Part shown: in pieces, positions 9,554 through 18,074 of the stretch
Layout: the number at the start of each line of letters is the position of its first letter
How positions within the stretch are numbered: the stretch's first letter is position 1
Source of the DNA: Schlesneria sp.
GTDB lineage: Bacteria > Planctomycetota > Planctomycetia > Planctomycetales > Planctomycetaceae
Length of the DNA stretch: 64,000 bases
Direction: 5' to 3'
NCBI GenBank assembly: GCA_028291515.1
Contig: JAQGHU010000050.1
Span: 186,001 to 250,000 of the forward strand
Translations under genes and position numbers: made by a program
The notes under the pieces: model-generated
The model's input: the letters and a program-made list of their open reading frames with translations, nothing else
Database searches by the model: none
Told to the model about the DNA's origin: nothing

Positions 9554-10816
9554 TCAATTCGTTAGTTGCAGCTTGTAGATGTACGGATTGCCCGGGCTGG
9601 TGGTCACACTCTTGGTCGGATTGCCCAGGATCACGGTATCTGTCGAATAGGGAGACGGAAGCAGTAACATCGCAGTCTTCGTCTTGATCACGCACGGCTG
9701 GGCAACGACTTCGCAGCTACCGTCGCTTTGATCACGGACAGCCATAATTCGGATCGCCACCATCTGCATGCAGGTCGCCTGGACCAGAGACCCTTTGCCA
9801 GAAGGGACGGCAGTCGAGTACAGCAGGCAGATTCGAGGTTCTCCGACCAAGGTATCGAGCGATTCGCGATCGGAGTGAGGGAGTTCGCCTGAGCCATTCA
9901 GCGTCATCGGCGTTGCCAATGACACGGTCAATTCACCATCGGTCGCACCGAGGTCATCGGCAGTCCAGCCCGAAGTGAACTGACGCTGCAATGTCTGATC
10001 GTTTAATCCGGCACCTACATCAATAACCAGGACATTCGCACTCGTGGTTTGCGACCTGCGAGCCTGGCTACGCAGGACAATCTCGGGAATTCCGTCGCTG
10101 CCACCGGAAACAGCGTGACTGACAGGGTCATAGGAATAGAGGTCCGTCCCCTGACGGTTATCAATCTGATTTTCCCAAGTGTCTAGTCGCACACCGGAAG
10201 GATCTCGCCACCAGATGGCGATTGGCAGAGCAGGGACCGGGGTTCCTTCAACAGCACGAACGCCAGAAATTCGATTGTCGATTGAGGCTTCCACTCGTGT
10301 CGCCACATCGCCTTGCGATTGTCCCGTCGCACCGGCCACGAATAGTCCGACAGGATTGTTCGTTCGTCGGCTGCGAATCGCGGTCACCACAGCGGTCGTT
10401 GGATTTTCAGCGGTTTCCGAAAACTTCACCAATCCCGATTCGGTATCGAGAAGCAAACGGCCCAGGCGGATATCCCCTTCGGGGTCAGTATTCAGTACGA
10501 CAGGAGAACCGGCGACCAGGTTCTGGCTGGCGATCCACGCTGCCGAAGCGCGAGCTCGTTCGAATCGCAGTTCCGGGACAGCGTCCAGTTTCAACAGATC
10601 GTCGTTGGCCAGTTCTGAAGCCGCCGCCAAAGCAGCCGCCTCGGCTGCCGTCGTCAGTTCCAGATCAGCGGTATCGAGCCAGAGCCGATCGAGGATCAAC
10701 GCCAGGCCTGCCATCACGACCAACAGCGCAATCGCGACCGCGGGCGTCGTGAAACCGCGACGACGCGATCCGCGAACTTGCGTTCCAGGCAGCGATAGTA
10801 GGCGAGTCTTCTTCAT
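9554..10816 (-). CDS. TadG-like pseudopilin-related protein
   Basis: A 420-aa protein with a basic N-terminus, one membrane helix near residues 25-45 (TTPAVAIALLVVMAGLALIL) and then an Ala-rich helix (TTAAEAAALAAASELAND). This is the hallmark of TadE/TadG-like proteins that enter the Tad machine through their N-terminal segment. The remaining 350 residues are probably periplasmic or extracellular and match nothing I recognise. It lies between cpaB and tadA, 66 bp before tadA. A function as minor pilin or pilus tip is inferred from context and topology; strong TadG motifs are not visible. Confidence 0.7.
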   Translation of the reverse strand: MKKTRLLSLPGTQVRGSRRRGFTTPAVAIALLVVMAGLALILDRLWLDTADLELTTAAEAAALAAASELANDDLLKLDAVPELRFERARASAAWIASQNLVAGSPVVLNTDPEGDIRLGRLLLDTESGLVKFSETAENPTTAVVTAIRSRRTNNPVGLFVAGATGQSQGDVATRVEASIDNRISGVRAVEGTPVPALPIAIWWRDPSGVRLDTWENQIDNRQGTDLYSYDPVSHAVSGGSDGIPEIVLRSQARRSQTTSANVLVIDVGAGLNDQTLQRQFTSGWTADDLGATDGELTVSLATPMTLNGSGELPHSDRESLDTLVGEPRICLLYSTAVPSGKGSLVQATCMQMVAIRIMAVRDQSDGSCEVVAQPCVIKTKTAMLLLPSPYSTDTVILGNPTKSVTTSPGNPYIYKLQLTN

Positions 10817-10887
10817 GAGCGATCAGGTTTCTTCTGCGAAGCCAATCAAATCACGCGGTGATTGATGAACACGGCTATCAGTGGCCG

Positions 10888-10913
10888 AAGCCCGCGTACC
10901 GAAGCACGCGGGC
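10888..10913 (-). other. Very stable intercistronic hairpin with UUCG loop
   Basis: On the minus strand AGCCCGCGT and ACGCGGGCT form a 9-bp stem. It is extended by a G-T and a C-G pair closing a TTCG loop, giving a cUUCGg tetraloop. It lies in the 116-bp gap between cpaB and the tadG-like gene. No T-run follows, so it is not a standard terminator. An mRNA-stability element or attenuator that sets the dosage of upstream versus downstream tad genes is a reasonable guess. Confidence 0.6.
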
Positions 10914-10932
10914 TGGCGGTGTGTTGCCAAAG

Positions 10933-11949
10933 TCAGTTGTGAACAGGTTGACCGAACAAGGCAGTCGGGACTGGTCGCGGCTGATTTGTATTGTCTGGAG
11001 CGGGTTGCCCCGTCGTTGGTGCTGGACCATTGTTCTGCGGAACGTTGGGGACAGGGCCCAAGGTCGGTGGCAAGGCGAAGTTCTGACGATCATTCGTCGT
11101 CTGATTCGGAGCCAGTCGAGTGCCGAGCATCCGTCCGCGATCATCGAAGTACTGTGTGGCGCGGTTGGCGCCGCGATAGATTTCCGTCAGTAGTGGGTCT
11201 TTGCCTTTGACGCCTGGGGTCAGGCCCAGGATCTCATAGAACGTGATCCGTTCGGCGTTTGAAAGGGCCAATCCCCCACTCCCTTTACCGTTTGGATTGT
11301 AGGTCAACGTCAGCTTTCCCTTGTCCTGAGCCAGCACAATGATGTTCGCTTGAGGCTCGGTCAGTTCCAACGTGACGTGATTGTTCCCACGATCGACGGA
11401 TCCTTGCGTGAAGTTGCGATTGATCGCCAGGATCTTGACACCTTCAAACAACCGCATCGTAAATCCACCTTGGAAAGTAGGATCGCCGACACCGGTCCCC
11501 CCCATCGCGGTAAACAGAATGTCAACGTGATCACCTGGCTTGATCATGCCATCCACCATCGAGGCACCGTCACTGATCGGAACCGTGACGGCTCGCATCC
11601 CAGCGGCCAATTCGAGCTTGGGCAGCTCGCCTGGTTGATAGAGTTGATTGGCCTTGATGGGCTCGGCGGCTTTCAAGGGCGTCTTCGAAACGCGACCCAC
11701 AATCACGCGATTGGTCAGGAGCATTTCGCGGGTCAACTGGTCGACGGGAACTTTACCCATCCCCAGATGCCGTTCTGTCATCACCGTTCCTGGCGAGATA
11801 TCCGTGATGGCCATTGGAATATCGCGCATCACGGGAGCGACTCGCTTTTCCGTTACGGCCAGCAGTTTCTGGGCAACATAGCCCACAACCAACAAGCCGA
11901 TGACCCCAAACATGACCATTGTCAAAGCAGCAGGCGTCAATCGTCTCAC
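10933..11949 (-). CDS. cpaB: Flp pilus assembly protein CpaB (RcpC)
   Basis: A 338-aa protein starting at GTG 11949 with a G-rich ribosome site (GGGGGG) about 8 nt upstream. An N-terminal membrane anchor spans residues about 8-30 (TMVMFGVIGLLVVGYVAQKLL). A SAF-like region follows (AITDISPGTVMTERHLGMGKV; RVSKTPLKAAEPIKANQLY) and an RcpC-type domain (GMRAVTVPISDGASMVDGMIKPGDHVDILF). The C-terminal 60 residues are Pro/Asn/Gln-rich and low in complexity. CpaB works with the outer-membrane secretin in the periplasm. No secretin gene is in view, so its partner must be encoded elsewhere. Confidence 0.85.
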   Translation of the reverse strand: MRRLTPAALTMVMFGVIGLLVVGYVAQKLLAVTEKRVAPVMRDIPMAITDISPGTVMTERHLGMGKVPVDQLTREMLLTNRVIVGRVSKTPLKAAEPIKANQLYQPGELPKLELAAGMRAVTVPISDGASMVDGMIKPGDHVDILFTAMGGTGVGDPTFQGGFTMRLFEGVKILAINRNFTQGSVDRGNNHVTLELTEPQANIIVLAQDKGKLTLTYNPNGKGSGGLALSNAERITFYEILGLTPGVKGKDPLLTEIYRGANRATQYFDDRGRMLGTRLAPNQTTNDRQNFALPPTLGPVPNVPQNNGPAPTTGQPAPDNTNQPRPVPTALFGQPVHN

Positions 11950-12088
11950 TTCACTACCCCCCGACCGATGTTTGAGGTTATTCGGATACGAACCGAGTCC
12001 GTTTATTCCGCCAACCGAATCTCGGCTCTGTTGATGAATCCCAATCTATGACCACACTGATCACGGCACCTGATGAGGGACCGTGCAA

Positions 12089-12511
12089 CTATTCTCGAAT
12101 CATGCGTGTTTCTGAGTACAAGTTTCGACCATTCAAACTGAGTCCAATCGGCCACAGCAGGTCCGGCGATGCGGATGTCATTGGTGTCTGCACTGAAACA
12201 ACAACGACATCTCCACTGTGCAGTCCCACATCGACACCAACTTGAATCCCGGTTTGCAGCCGCGGACTCAGGATGTTGCGAATCTCTTCTTCAACGGACG
12301 CGGCGGTCGCCCCGGGTAGACTAGCTTTTCGAGCTCCCACGCGGGTGGCTTCGACGACCAGGCTGCGTGAGTAAAACAGCACCGTGAACTCAAACAGACC
12401 CATCAAGACGATCAACAAGATTGGCAGTGTCAGTATCAATTCCAGACTGAGCACGCCGCGTCGTGACCGCGTCGATTTGCGAAGAGCAGGTGATCGCGTT
12501 GTGCTTTTCAT
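12089..12511 (-). CDS. tadE: TadE-like pseudopilin
   Basis: A 140-aa protein whose ATG at 12509-12511 overlaps the TGA of cpaA (ATGA), so the two are translationally coupled; the longer upstream frame only runs through cpaA. A basic leader (RKSTRSRRG) is followed by VLSLELILTLPILLIVLMGLFEF, the classic TadE motif with a Glu five residues into the hydrophobic segment. The position after RRG is a plausible prepilin-peptidase processing site. The product is probably a minor pilin of the Tad pilus, processed by the adjacent CpaA. Confidence 0.85.
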   Translation of the reverse strand: MKSTTRSPALRKSTRSRRGVLSLELILTLPILLIVLMGLFEFTVLFYSRSLVVEATRVGARKASLPGATAASVEEEIRNILSPRLQTGIQVGVDVGLHSGDVVVVSVQTPMTSASPDLLWPIGLSLNGRNLYSETRMIRE

Positions 12512-13125
12512 CGTTCCACCTGTGCCTGCTGTTGCGGGGCCGTCCGCGGTGGGCCGAGTTGACCTTCCTTGATAAATCCCGCTCCATTGAGCAGCATCAA
12601 CAGCCAGGCGGCGGTTGCCACGGGAACGGCGAATGGCAGTAGTCGTCGGGCTTGCTTCTCGGCAATTGTTTCGGGTCTGTGAACTGCTTTGCCATGAGCA
12701 TCCGTTTTGCCGGTCGCCAGATGCTGCTGCTTCCACTTTCGCGTGCCGTAACGCAACACTTTGTAGACAGTGACAATCGCCACATCGACCAAGACGATCA
12801 GCGTGCTGACAATCATCAGCAGCAGCGTCAACTTGATTCCCATCCAGACGCTAATGGCTCCCATCAGTTTGACGTCACCTGCTCCACCACCTGCCACGAT
12901 GAACAACAGCAGATAGGTACCAAAGCCGAGCGCAAATCCGCCGAGGCCGTCCTGTAGACCGTGCCAGCCCCAGAATGTGACTTGATAGATGAGACCCATC
13001 GCGAAGAAAGGGACCGTCAGCTTGTTGGGAATTTTCCAAAATCGGATGTCTGTATATGCCGCAATGGTGGTCAGCAGACCAACGCCGACAATGAAGACGA
13101 TGTGTTGAACAGTCCATTCGAACAT
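12508..13125 (-). CDS. cpaA: Prepilin peptidase CpaA/TadV
   Basis: Start set at ATG 13125 (MFEWTVQHIVF) because GAGGAA lies 6 nt upstream; product 205 aa. A type 4 prepilin aspartic peptidase of the short CpaA type. The first catalytic Asp is in AAYTDIRFWKIPNKL near residue 25, and the second is in GGGAGDVKLMGAI (the GxGD motif) near residue 80. Several membrane helices are present. The C-terminal 70 residues after the third helix are charged and not typical of compact TadV, and end in a last hydrophobic segment (VPVATAAWLLMLLNGAG). It is the first gene of the operon and is coupled to tadE by a 4-bp overlap. Confidence 0.88.
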   Translation of the reverse strand: MFEWTVQHIVFIVGVGLLTTIAAYTDIRFWKIPNKLTVPFFAMGLIYQVTFWGWHGLQDGLGGFALGFGTYLLLFIVAGGGAGDVKLMGAISVWMGIKLTLLLMIVSTLIVLVDVAIVTVYKVLRYGTRKWKQQHLATGKTDAHGKAVHRPETIAEKQARRLLPFAVPVATAAWLLMLLNGAGFIKEGQLGPPRTAPQQQAQVER

Positions 13126-13710
13126 TTGATTTCCTCTGCGGACCACAAGGCTTCGCGAACACGAATCGCCCGTCTCGCGGGCGCACTACGATCGATGCAA
13201 TCGCGTCCATCCCGGCTATCTTCGCCGAGCAACGTAACTCGTGTTGCAAACATAACACAGGTTTCCGGAATGGATGGAAGACGTTGCCGAATGTCTCCAT
13301 TTTCACGTGCAACTTGGCGACATGAGGCATTTGGGAGACAGAACAACTAGCATGCTGAGCACCATCGTTACAGACGACAGCATGCAGTCTTGCTGGCTCG
13401 CCGCAGTCGGAACAACAGGCATTGCGAGGGCGACTCGGTTTTCTGACAACGCGGGACGTTTGTCCCGGTTGTACCGAAAATGCCGATGATGCTGATTGCA
13501 ACGATCGGCTGGTCTTGGACGGCGAACTGCTGCATAATCCGCATGGTCGAAACAACGGAATTCAATTGTCGCGGCGATGTGCAAAAGGAATGCGTCAGGC
13601 GTGCCGGCAACATGATCATGGCCGAGAATTGAAGTGGATGTTGCCCAGGCCTTCATGAGAGACGCATTCACGCTGCGAAGCTTGTCAGATCTTGTTAATA
13701 GGGAAGAAGG
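13126..13710. other. 585-bp gene-poor region upstream of the tad operon
   Basis: This is the divergent control region between the tad operon (-) and the inositol-phosphatase gene (+). Short frames exist on both strands but none has a ribosome site, codon pattern or family resemblance that I trust. I looked for a short Flp prepilin (basic leader plus a GxxxxE hydrophobic helix) and did not find one. Promoters for both directions probably lie here, but no clear -35/-10 pair was identified. Confidence 0.5.
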
Positions 13711-14478
13711 ATGCTCGAATTTTTGCGGTCAGCCGAAGAGGCTGCGCGACGCGGCGGACATGTTCTGCGGGCCTGGTCTTCAAAATTCACAGTTAAAGAG
13801 AAGAGCCGATCCAATCTGGTCACGGAGGCCGACTTCGCGTCGCAACAGGCGATCCATGATTTTCTGAAAGGGCGATATCCGAACCATGGGTTCCACGGCG
13901 AAGAGGGATTGGACGAGGTCCGCCCCGATTCACCGTACAGGTGGATCGTTGACCCCTTAGACGGTACGACCAATTACGTCCACGGTTTTCCGTATTTTGC
14001 GGTGTCGATCGGCCTGGAATACGAAGGGCAACTCGTGGCGGGTGCGATTTACGACCCGACACACGATGAGATGTTTCTTGCCGCGCGTGGCTCGGGTGCG
14101 ACTCTCAACCGTCGGCCACTGCACCGGTCCGACGTCACCGAACTTGGACAGGCCATGCTGGTTGCCAGCCTGCCCGTGGCGACCAGCCCGGAGGATATGG
14201 CTGTGAAGCGTTTCTTGAGAATGTTGCCGCATGCTCAAACCGTCCAACGGACCGGTTCTGCCGCATTGAATCTGGCCTATATCGCCGCCGGACGCCTGGA
14301 CGGATTCTGGTCGACCAGTCTGAAGCCGTGGGATATGGCGGCGGGAGTGGTCCTGGTCGAAGAAGCGGGCGGGAAAGTGACCAGATTAGATGGCGGCCCG
14401 TTTCAAGTCGGCGAGCCGAATTTGCTGGCGTCAAATGGTTCCAACATCCATCAAGAATTGATGAAGCATCTCGCATAG
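13711..14478 (+). CDS. suhB: Inositol monophosphatase family protein
   Basis: A 255-aa Mg-dependent, Li-sensitive-type phosphatase. Metal ligands are visible: HGEEG at 62-66, DPLDGTTNYVHGFP at 81-94 and KPWDMAAGVVLVEEAGG near 206, which are the IMPase signatures 1 and 2. Length is normal. It could act on inositol-1-phosphate or a related sugar phosphate, and SuhB-type proteins also affect rRNA transcription; specificity cannot be read. The ATG at 13711 has a purine-rich GGGAAGAAGG just upstream. The gene points away from the tad operon and precedes the two giant genes by 182 bp. Confidence 0.92.
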   Translation: MLEFLRSAEEAARRGGHVLRAWSSKFTVKEKSRSNLVTEADFASQQAIHDFLKGRYPNHGFHGEEGLDEVRPDSPYRWIVDPLDGTTNYVHGFPYFAVSIGLEYEGQLVAGAIYDPTHDEMFLAARGSGATLNRRPLHRSDVTELGQAMLVASLPVATSPEDMAVKRFLRMLPHAQTVQRTGSAALNLAYIAAGRLDGFWSTSLKPWDMAAGVVLVEEAGGKVTRLDGGPFQVGEPNLLASNGSNIHQELMKHLA

Positions 14479-14660
14479 CACCTCTAAGATACGTTACCGG
14501 AAGTCGCGGTATCCGCTTTCGCGGAGTCCGGATGATGATTACACTTCAGTGTCGGTGCGGGTGTCGCAATCAGCGGTCTGATTTGAGATCCACGCCGCGG
14601 TAAAGCCAACGGCAGGGAACGTGAGTGGCGGCCCATGGTACACAGATGCGGACAGGCCCT

Positions 14661-17600
14661 ATGAATGCCCGACAATCAGTCTGTATCGGACTGCTTTTGG
14701 CATTGATCGCAGGGTTCGTTCATGCGCAAGAGCCGACGCGTCCGCCTGTCGCCGACGCGACCACTCCTGCAAACCCCATGAAGGTGGCCACCGATTCCGA
14801 GAAGCGTCCGGCGTTGGATTCGTTGTTGACGGTGATTCGATTCGTCCTCAACAAGCAGGGCGATCCGGTTCCGGTACCGGCCAATCTGACTTTGGAAGAC
14901 GTGATCGAAATGCTGAAGCCCCCTGGGCGTACAGAACGGGAATCCGTTCCAGCAGCATCGATCTCGTCGCTTGAGCTCACGGGCGAGGCCAATGATGAGC
15001 GTGCAACGTTGAAGGCCAAGGTGGTGGTCCAGTTGCGTCAGGCGACCGAGTTCGTGAAGGTGCCGCTCCAGTTCAATGAGGCGATTCTGATCGACGCCCG
15101 TTACACGGGAGAAGGCGAAGCAGTCTACGAAGAGCGCAAGGATCGAGACCAGGGAATTACCTACTGGTTCCGCGGGCCCAATCCGCATTCGATCGAACTG
15201 ACCTTGAGCGTGCCAGTCCGCCGCCAACTGCCGACTCGCAAATTGCAATTGACGTTACCGTCGTCTCCTGTCGCCAGACTGAAGCTGCTGGTGCCATATA
15301 GCTCTGTGACCGCCAAAGTTTCCGAAAAGGCGTCCGACGATATTCCGCTGGAAGTGACGACGCTGGGCAAGGATAAATCAGCCATTGAAATGATTGGCCT
15401 GGCCAATCGAATGGATCTCTCGTGGCAGCCGAATCCCGAAGCGGCTCAATCGGAATTGGCTCTGGAAGCGAACACAACAATTTTGGCTCAGGTCGACACG
15501 GACACCGTGCTGCTTGATGTCCGACAGCGTCTACAGTCTTTGCAGGGCAAGTTTGATTCGTTTGCAGTCCAGCTTCCACCCAACGCGGAAGTCCTGAAGA
15601 TCGAGGATGATTTGCCTCCTCGCGAGTCGCGGAGCGACGGGTATCGAGACCATAAGACAGACCCGACGAAACCAAACCGTGTGTTGGTGTCATTGACCAA
15701 AGCAACGGTTGGCCCCGTTCGGTTGCGTTGGACTGTTCGGCTGCCTCGTGCTGAAAAGCGAAAGCTGTCGCTGACTGGGTTTGCCGTCGAATCAGCGCGA
15801 AAGCAAAGTGGCGAAGTGGGCCTGGCCCCACATGACGGGCTGCGGCTTTCGACGGTCCAGTACAAAGATGGCAACATCCTGCGAATCAATGCGGGAGAAC
15901 TGAAGCCGGATATTGGCGGAATCCAGGTCACTCAAGCCTATCGATTTCTGAATCAGCCATTCAACCTGGTCGTGGGGGTCGATCCAATCGAACCTTATTA
16001 CCTGGTCGAGCCGAAGATTTTCCTGATGGGGGCCGCTCATCAATTGACGATGGAAGCGGCCTTTCATTTCCAGGTCTATCGCGAAGGACTGACTGAAGTC
16101 TCGTTCTTGTGGCCGGAGCGAAAGTCGGAGGGTTGGATCATTGATGGATTTGATCCTCCCGAACTCGTCGAGACCGCGCCAATCGAAGAGGATCAAGGTT
16201 TGATTCGTGTCCGTCTGATCAAGCGTCAGACGGCGCCGTTTACGGTCCGGATGCGTGCGCGCCGGCCGACTCGAGGAACCGAAGATATCGCATTGACGTT
16301 GCCTCGCGCCAAGGCGTCCAGCCCGCCGATTCCGTCACTTTATCTGGTGAACGCGGAAAACGTGGAGACCGAACTAACGACTCGTGGTGAAACCGTGATT
16401 CGCCCCATGGCGCAAGCAGATTTCCGACAGTCCAATCTGCCTGAATCATTTCGCGGACTCAAGACGACGGCCTATCGCGTAGACACGGAAGAACAAGCGT
16501 TTGGACTGCGAGTTCTGCCGCAACCCCGGCGAGTTCGCACGGAGTCGACCTCCGAAGCGAGTTGGCAAAATGACCGCCTGCAGCTTGTTCAGCGGATCTC
16601 TTTCGATGTCGCTTATGAGCGTTTGTCGCAGGTGCGATTTACTGTACCTCGCGAAGTTTCGACGGACCGATTCCGCTTTTTTGCTGACAACGAGGTCGAG
16701 TTGCCTGCAGAATGGAGCGAAGTGCCCAACTCGCAAACCCGGCAGGTTCGATTGGTGCTGCCCGAGCAGAAAATCGGTCGATTCGACATCGAGGCCCATT
16801 TCTTCGTCAACATGCCTGATGATACGGGACTGGACGGTGACGCCACGGTTGCCATCCCAGTGTTGCAGTGCGTCGATGACCCGTTCCATCAGACTCGAAT
16901 TGTTTTGGCGCGCGAAGACTGGTTCGAAGCATCGTCGGCAACTGAGCAATGGAAGCCGCAACCGCTGAGATCGGAATCGTGGACCTGGCTGACCGAGGGG
17001 ACACGCCCCGAATTCACCTTGCGAATTGCACGATCAGGCGGTAACGCGAACGGAACGGCGAGCGTCACGAAAGGGTTGATCACGGCCGTATTTGGTCAAG
17101 ACGGCAGAGCGATAGTGAGAGCTCAATTTCGCATCGCAGTCCGGTCCAACTCGCTGAGCGTGGCCTTGCCAGCGAGCGCGGAAATGCAGCAATTTTTCTG
17201 GGATCGAACCGCATTGGTCCATGGATTGGGCGCGGTCGAAGTTCCGGCGGGATCACGAAAGTATTCGCTGCACCTGCCCGAGTATCGAGGCGATGCGGCT
17301 GACCACCTGCTGACAATCGATTATCAACTGCCGACGGCGGCTCGTTACGACTTTCCGAGTTCGACCGAACTTCAATCACCTCAGCTCCCGCAGTGTGCCT
17401 GGGACGCTCACGTGGTCTGGCAGGCCGTGGTCCTTCCTGATCAGCATTTGCTGACACACCCTGGCTCGGCCAGTCCCATGTTTCGTTGGCGGCGTCTGGG
17501 ATTATTCTGGTATCGCATCTCGGATCCCGATCCGAGCAAATTGCAGACGTGGATTGGCGCGAATGCCGGCCCCGACCCCGAGGTGGCCATCGATCTCAAT

Positions 17601-18074
17601 TCGCCGCAGTTGGCAAGCAATCTTTACGCCTTCAGCCAGATTGGTGCTCCGCGACCCCTGACTTTTCGAACACTCAGCAGCCCGATGGTGCTGCTGTTCG
17701 GCGCGGGCATCTCGTTCGTCTTCGGATTCATTCTGCTGCGAGTGCGCGTCTTGCGGCACGTGCTGACCGTCTTGACCGCGGGACTGATCCTGGCTGCCGT
17801 CGGGTTATGGAATGCCGCCCCCTTGGAGTTGTTGTTACAGCCGATGATTGCCGGCTTGCTGTTTCCCGTCATGGCTGTGGTCATCGAAGGCTGGTTCCGG
17901 CGTTCGTATGGGGCGACCGTATTGACACTACCGACCGCCGCAGAACTGGCCGTCGCGCATGGCAGTCGATCGGAGATCGAGCAACCCGAGGCCGAAGAAA
18001 TCACCACGGTGCGGCCCCCTGTTCATGACAGCTCACAGGGCGTTCGAGTTGAAGCCGGGAGCGGCGTGTCATGA
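14661..18074 (+). CDS. Large secreted membrane-anchored protein of unknown function (unit 1)
   Basis: Start placed at ATG 14661 (MNARQSVCIGLLLALIAGFVHAQ), which gives a clean signal peptide cleaved near AQ; product 1137 aa. About 1000 residues of probably beta-rich sequence follow. Near the end come hydrophobic helices (MVLLFGAGISFVFGFILLRV; VLTVLTAGLILAAVGLW; IAGLLFPVMAVVIEGWF) and a short cytoplasmic tail. I do not recognise the family. Its N-terminal layout (LKAKVVVQLRQATEFVKVPL then FNEAIL) matches both halves of the next protein, so these appear to be paralogous modules of one envelope system. Its stop overlaps the start of the next gene by ATGA, implying co-translation and probably a complex. 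Confidence 0.8.
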   Translation: MNARQSVCIGLLLALIAGFVHAQEPTRPPVADATTPANPMKVATDSEKRPALDSLLTVIRFVLNKQGDPVPVPANLTLEDVIEMLKPPGRTERESVPAASISSLELTGEANDERATLKAKVVVQLRQATEFVKVPLQFNEAILIDARYTGEGEAVYEERKDRDQGITYWFRGPNPHSIELTLSVPVRRQLPTRKLQLTLPSSPVARLKLLVPYSSVTAKVSEKASDDIPLEVTTLGKDKSAIEMIGLANRMDLSWQPNPEAAQSELALEANTTILAQVDTDTVLLDVRQRLQSLQGKFDSFAVQLPPNAEVLKIEDDLPPRESRSDGYRDHKTDPTKPNRVLVSLTKATVGPVRLRWTVRLPRAEKRKLSLTGFAVESARKQSGEVGLAPHDGLRLSTVQYKDGNILRINAGELKPDIGGIQVTQAYRFLNQPFNLVVGVDPIEPYYLVEPKIFLMGAAHQLTMEAAFHFQVYREGLTEVSFLWPERKSEGWIIDGFDPPELVETAPIEEDQGLIRVRLIKRQTAPFTVRMRARRPTRGTEDIALTLPRAKASSPPIPSLYLVNAENVETELTTRGETVIRPMAQADFRQSNLPESFRGLKTTAYRVDTEEQAFGLRVLPQPRRVRTESTSEASWQNDRLQLVQRISFDVAYERLSQVRFTVPREVSTDRFRFFADNEVELPAEWSEVPNSQTRQVRLVLPEQKIGRFDIEAHFFVNMPDDTGLDGDATVAIPVLQCVDDPFHQTRIVLAREDWFEASSATEQWKPQPLRSESWTWLTEGTRPEFTLRIARSGGNANGTASVTKGLITAVFGQDGRAIVRAQFRIAVRSNSLSVALPASAEMQQFFWDRTALVHGLGAVEVPAGSRKYSLHLPEYRGDAADHLLTIDYQLPTAARYDFPSSTELQSPQLPQCAWDAHVVWQAVVLPDQHLLTHPGSASPMFRWRRLGLFWYRISDPDPSKLQTWIGANAGPDPEVAIDLNSPQLASNLYAFSQIGAPRPLTFRTLSSPMVLLFGAGISFVFGFILLRVRVLRHVLTVLTAGLILAAVGLWNAAPLELLLQPMIAGLLFPVMAVVIEGWFRRSYGATVLTLPTAAELAVAHGSRSEIEQPEAEEITTVRPPVHDSSQGVRVEAGSGVS

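Noticed and set aside
13368-13658. Short frames with cysteine pairs or hydrophobic stretch upstream of cpaA, possible Flp pilin or zinc finger
   Set aside because: Neither the pilin pattern (basic leader, Glu at +5) nor regular CxxC spacing with a ribosome site is present.
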